This document shows, in pieces, positions 6,119 through 7,563 of a stretch of DNA of 7,563 nt. The notes beneath the pieces are model-generated. The model did no database searches and had not been told where the DNA came from. It saw only the letters and a list, made by a program, of their open reading frames with translations. Numbering within the stretch: the stretch's first letter is position 1; every line of letters begins with the position of its first letter. This DNA comes from Nonlabens sp. (GTDB lineage: Bacteria > Bacteroidota > Bacteroidia > Flavobacteriales > Flavobacteriaceae): positions 1-7,563 of the forward strand of contig JALZUY010000058.1 in NCBI GenBank assembly GCA_023301395.1, in the 5' to 3' direction. Position numbers and translations under genes: made by a program.

Positions 6119-6682
6119 TTGTCTATTGTAAAAACTTCCTTTTTTCTAGTCTATTTATCGTTTGGGTCGTATTTTTATTGTGTTTTTAGACGCTTTCGCG
6201 AAAGCGATAAAACAAAGCTTAACTATTTAACTATCAGCACTATACTAGAATCACTTACTAAAGTTATCGCTTATATTTTTACCTTTTTGATCACAGCAGT
6301 TGCCATTTGTTTCGTGCTCGTACTTTATATAGGTACTATACCACAAGAAACAATTGCAGCTGTTCCTGTAAAGATCATTGATGTTCCTAAGAAATTAACA
6401 AAGCAACAGGGAAAAGGTCAAGTGTTATTTAAGGCAAACTGCAGTTCATGTCATAAACTTTTCAAACGATCTACTGGGCCAGAACTATTAGGTATCTCAG
6501 AAAAATATGAAAGAGAGTGGTTATACTCATGGATTAAAAATTCGCAAGAGCTGATTTCTAGTGGCGATGTGCAAGCTATGAGAATTTATAATGAATATAA
6601 ACAGACTAACATGAATTCATTTCCTCAATTATCAAATGAGGATATAGACGATATACTTGCGTATACTAACGCGTACCAATAA
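6119..6682 (+). CDS. Membrane-anchored monohaem cytochrome c (start uncertain)
   Basis: Class I c-type cytochrome, predicted to be held in the inner membrane by one N-terminal helix with the haem domain in the periplasm. Numbering from TTG 6119: hydrophobic helix about 49-73 (VIAYIFTFLITAVAICFVLV), linker to about 95, haem-binding motif CSSCH (108-112), and likely axial Met165 in TNMNSFP. The stretch SNEDIDDILAYTNAY is the usual C-terminal helix. It would carry electrons in respiration; the partner is unknown. There is no in-frame ATG before residue 153, so translation must begin at TTG, ATT, ATC, ATA or similar. TTG 6119 is the most upstream regular option, but residues 25-29 (RFRES) are encoded by a dispersed palindrome, so the real start may lie after it, about 6220-6290. 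The zinc-ribbon gene starts directly after the stop. Confidence 0.8.
   Translation: MSIVKTSFFLVYLSFGSYFYCVFRRFRESDKTKLNYLTISTILESLTKVIAYIFTFLITAVAICFVLVLYIGTIPQETIAAVPVKIIDVPKKLTKQQGKGQVLFKANCSSCHKLFKRSTGPELLGISEKYEREWLYSWIKNSQELISSGDVQAMRIYNEYKQTNMNSFPQLSNEDIDDILAYTNAYQ
6190..6210. repeat. Dispersed palindromic repeat, perfect copy inside an open frame
   Basis: CGCTTTCGCGAAAGCG (6191-6206) is a perfect 16-bp palindrome followed by ATAA. It matches the copy at 1185-1205 at 19 of 21 positions. I recall this palindrome as abundant between genes in several marine Flavobacteriaceae. Here it falls in frame near the 5' end of the cytochrome reading frame, or in its leader if translation starts later. 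Confidence 0.75.
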
Positions 6683-7342
6683 ATGAAACATGGAATAACA
6701 GCCTGTGAATGGTGTCTTACAGAATGTGATAATGAGCTGCTACAATGCGATAAATGTGGTGGTCCTATTGCGGTATTAGAACCTTGGGTACTACAGTGTG
6801 GATGGTGCACTGCATCTAACCGTCGTGATCTAACTACAAATTGTAAAAGTTGTGGTGGCGAGTTACCGCACATCCCAGGAACACCACGATTACCTGAACC
6901 ACCAATTGCACCGCGATTCCTTGCTCCAGGTTATGAAAACAAAGTGCGGTATTGGAAGAATCCAGCATTTATGGTAGGTGCCATATTTATGATATTTATT
7001 ATTCCAGGGATTTGTTTCTGGCCTGCGTTGCTTTTCCCTTTAATAGGATTCTTTATACTAAGATGGAGTTTAAATAAATCCAAGCAAAAACTGAATGCCC
7101 TTAAAGCAGGTATTCCTACTCGTGGAACCATTCTTAATGTGGCTATAGATACCAGCCAGCATATCAACAATAGAAATCCAGTGCGTATAGATTATGAGTT
7201 TGATACTCCAGATGGTAAACACACAGATTTTGTAAACGTATGGGATGAAACTAATTTGTGGCGTCCAGAAGGTGAACATCTTTGGATTGTTTTCAATCCT
7301 CAAAATCGAGACGAGAATAATATATGGCCGCCTTTGAGTTGA
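6683..7342 (+). CDS. Zinc-ribbon membrane protein with DUF3592-like C-terminal domain
   Basis: A 219-residue protein without an assigned function. The N-terminal 60 residues hold four CxxC pairs (Cys8/11, Cys22/25, Cys39/42, Cys54/57), the pattern of two tandem zinc ribbons. A Pro-rich linker (64-78) follows, then two hydrophobic helices at about 95-110 and 112-128 (FMVGAIFMIFIIPGICFWPA, LLFPLIGFFILRW). The C-terminal 75 residues (GIPTRGTILNVAID, VRIDYEFDTPDG, WIVFNPQNRDENNIWP) look like the beta-rich domain seen in DUF3592-type proteins, where a GxV-like strand and a V(L/F)xDPxxP-like strand are typical. A cytoplasmic zinc domain is likely, because CxxC pairs there stay reduced. The ATG directly abuts the cytochrome stop codon (zero gap), so the two genes are very probably co-transcribed. 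The stacked CxxC motifs could instead bind haem only if CxxCH were present, which it is not. Confidence 0.75.
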   Translation: MKHGITACEWCLTECDNELLQCDKCGGPIAVLEPWVLQCGWCTASNRRDLTTNCKSCGGELPHIPGTPRLPEPPIAPRFLAPGYENKVRYWKNPAFMVGAIFMIFIIPGICFWPALLFPLIGFFILRWSLNKSKQKLNALKAGIPTRGTILNVAIDTSQHINNRNPVRIDYEFDTPDGKHTDFVNVWDETNLWRPEGEHLWIVFNPQNRDENNIWPPLS

Positions 7343-7409
7343 TAAATTAACATTTCCACAACTCAACATTGCTATAGTACAGCTATTTTTATAAAACCAA
7401 TTATATAAC

Positions 7410-7563
7410 ATGAAAATAACCGCATTTGCAGGAAGTAATAGTTCTACATCTATCAATAAACAACTAGCAAGCTATACCGCATCATTATTTAATGAGCCTG
7501 TTACTCAAGTACTAGATCTTAATGATTTTGAAGTACCACTTTATGGTTTAGACAAAGAAAATG
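7410..7563 (+). CDS. NADPH-dependent FMN-reductase-like flavoprotein, 5' part only
   Basis: The first 51 codons of a gene that runs off the right edge. The start MKITAFAGSNSSTSINKQLA is the typical first strand and phosphate-binding loop (GSxxxxSxNxxL) of the NADPH-dependent FMN reductase / flavodoxin-like family. The following VTQVLDLNDFEVPLYG is the second strand with the usual DL.....PLY segment. Such enzymes reduce FMN, quinones or azo compounds with NAD(P)H in the cytoplasm; the substrate is not readable. A 67-bp gap separates it from the zinc-ribbon gene, with no clear terminator, so whether it belongs to the same transcript is open. Confidence 0.8.
   Translation, partial: MKITAFAGSNSSTSINKQLASYTASLFNEPVTQVLDLNDFEVPLYGLDKEN

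Noticed and set aside
6625..7456. Minus-strand open frames under the zinc-ribbon gene
   Set aside because: The plus-strand frame has ordered CxxC pairs and membrane helices. The reverse frames lack motifs and extend across the intergenic gap.

Overview
The window looks like chromosomal DNA of a marine-type Flavobacteriaceae (Bacteroidota). The DNA is AT-rich. Exported proteins carry Bacteroidota-style lipoboxes (for example LNGC and FSSC). Start codons lack Shine-Dalgarno sequences. The palindrome CGCTTTCGCGAAAGCG, which I associate with flavobacterial genomes, occurs once perfectly and once with two changes. The genus cannot be fixed from the sequence alone.

Left part (1-1560) is accessory or decaying DNA. 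A lipoprotein alpha/beta-hydrolase (esterase) gene at 88-897 is flanked by short motifs that resemble gene-cassette ends. It is followed by about 650 bases without an intact gene. That stretch holds a 64-codon remnant on the minus strand, probably the C-terminus of a transposase (945-1139), one palindromic repeat (about 1185-1205), a small lipoprotein gene that appears broken (1305-1494), and a clear Rho-independent terminator (1524-1560).

Centre (1654-5035) is a plus-strand run of four genes with short gaps. They are a short CvfB-like S1/winged-helix protein that keeps only the C-terminal half of the family, an aspartate/glutamate racemase, a lipoprotein type I sulfatase of the iduronate-2-sulfatase-like kind, and an overlapping gene for a very small formylglycine-generating-enzyme (FGE)-like lipoprotein. 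The last two form a plausible substrate-and-maturase pair: the sulfatase has the Cys that FGE oxidises, and the small protein keeps the FGE catalytic cysteine pair.

Right part (5141-7563): a minus-strand OxyR-type LysR regulator with both redox cysteines converges on the FGE gene. It diverges from a membrane-anchored monohaem cytochrome c gene that has no usable ATG start and carries the perfect palindrome inside its open frame. A zinc-ribbon, two-helix membrane protein follows with no gap. The start of an NADPH-dependent FMN-reductase-like gene runs off the right edge.

No rRNA, tRNA, CRISPR array or defence system was seen. The most notable item is the minimal, apparently exported FGE-like protein encoded in overlap with its likely sulfatase client.
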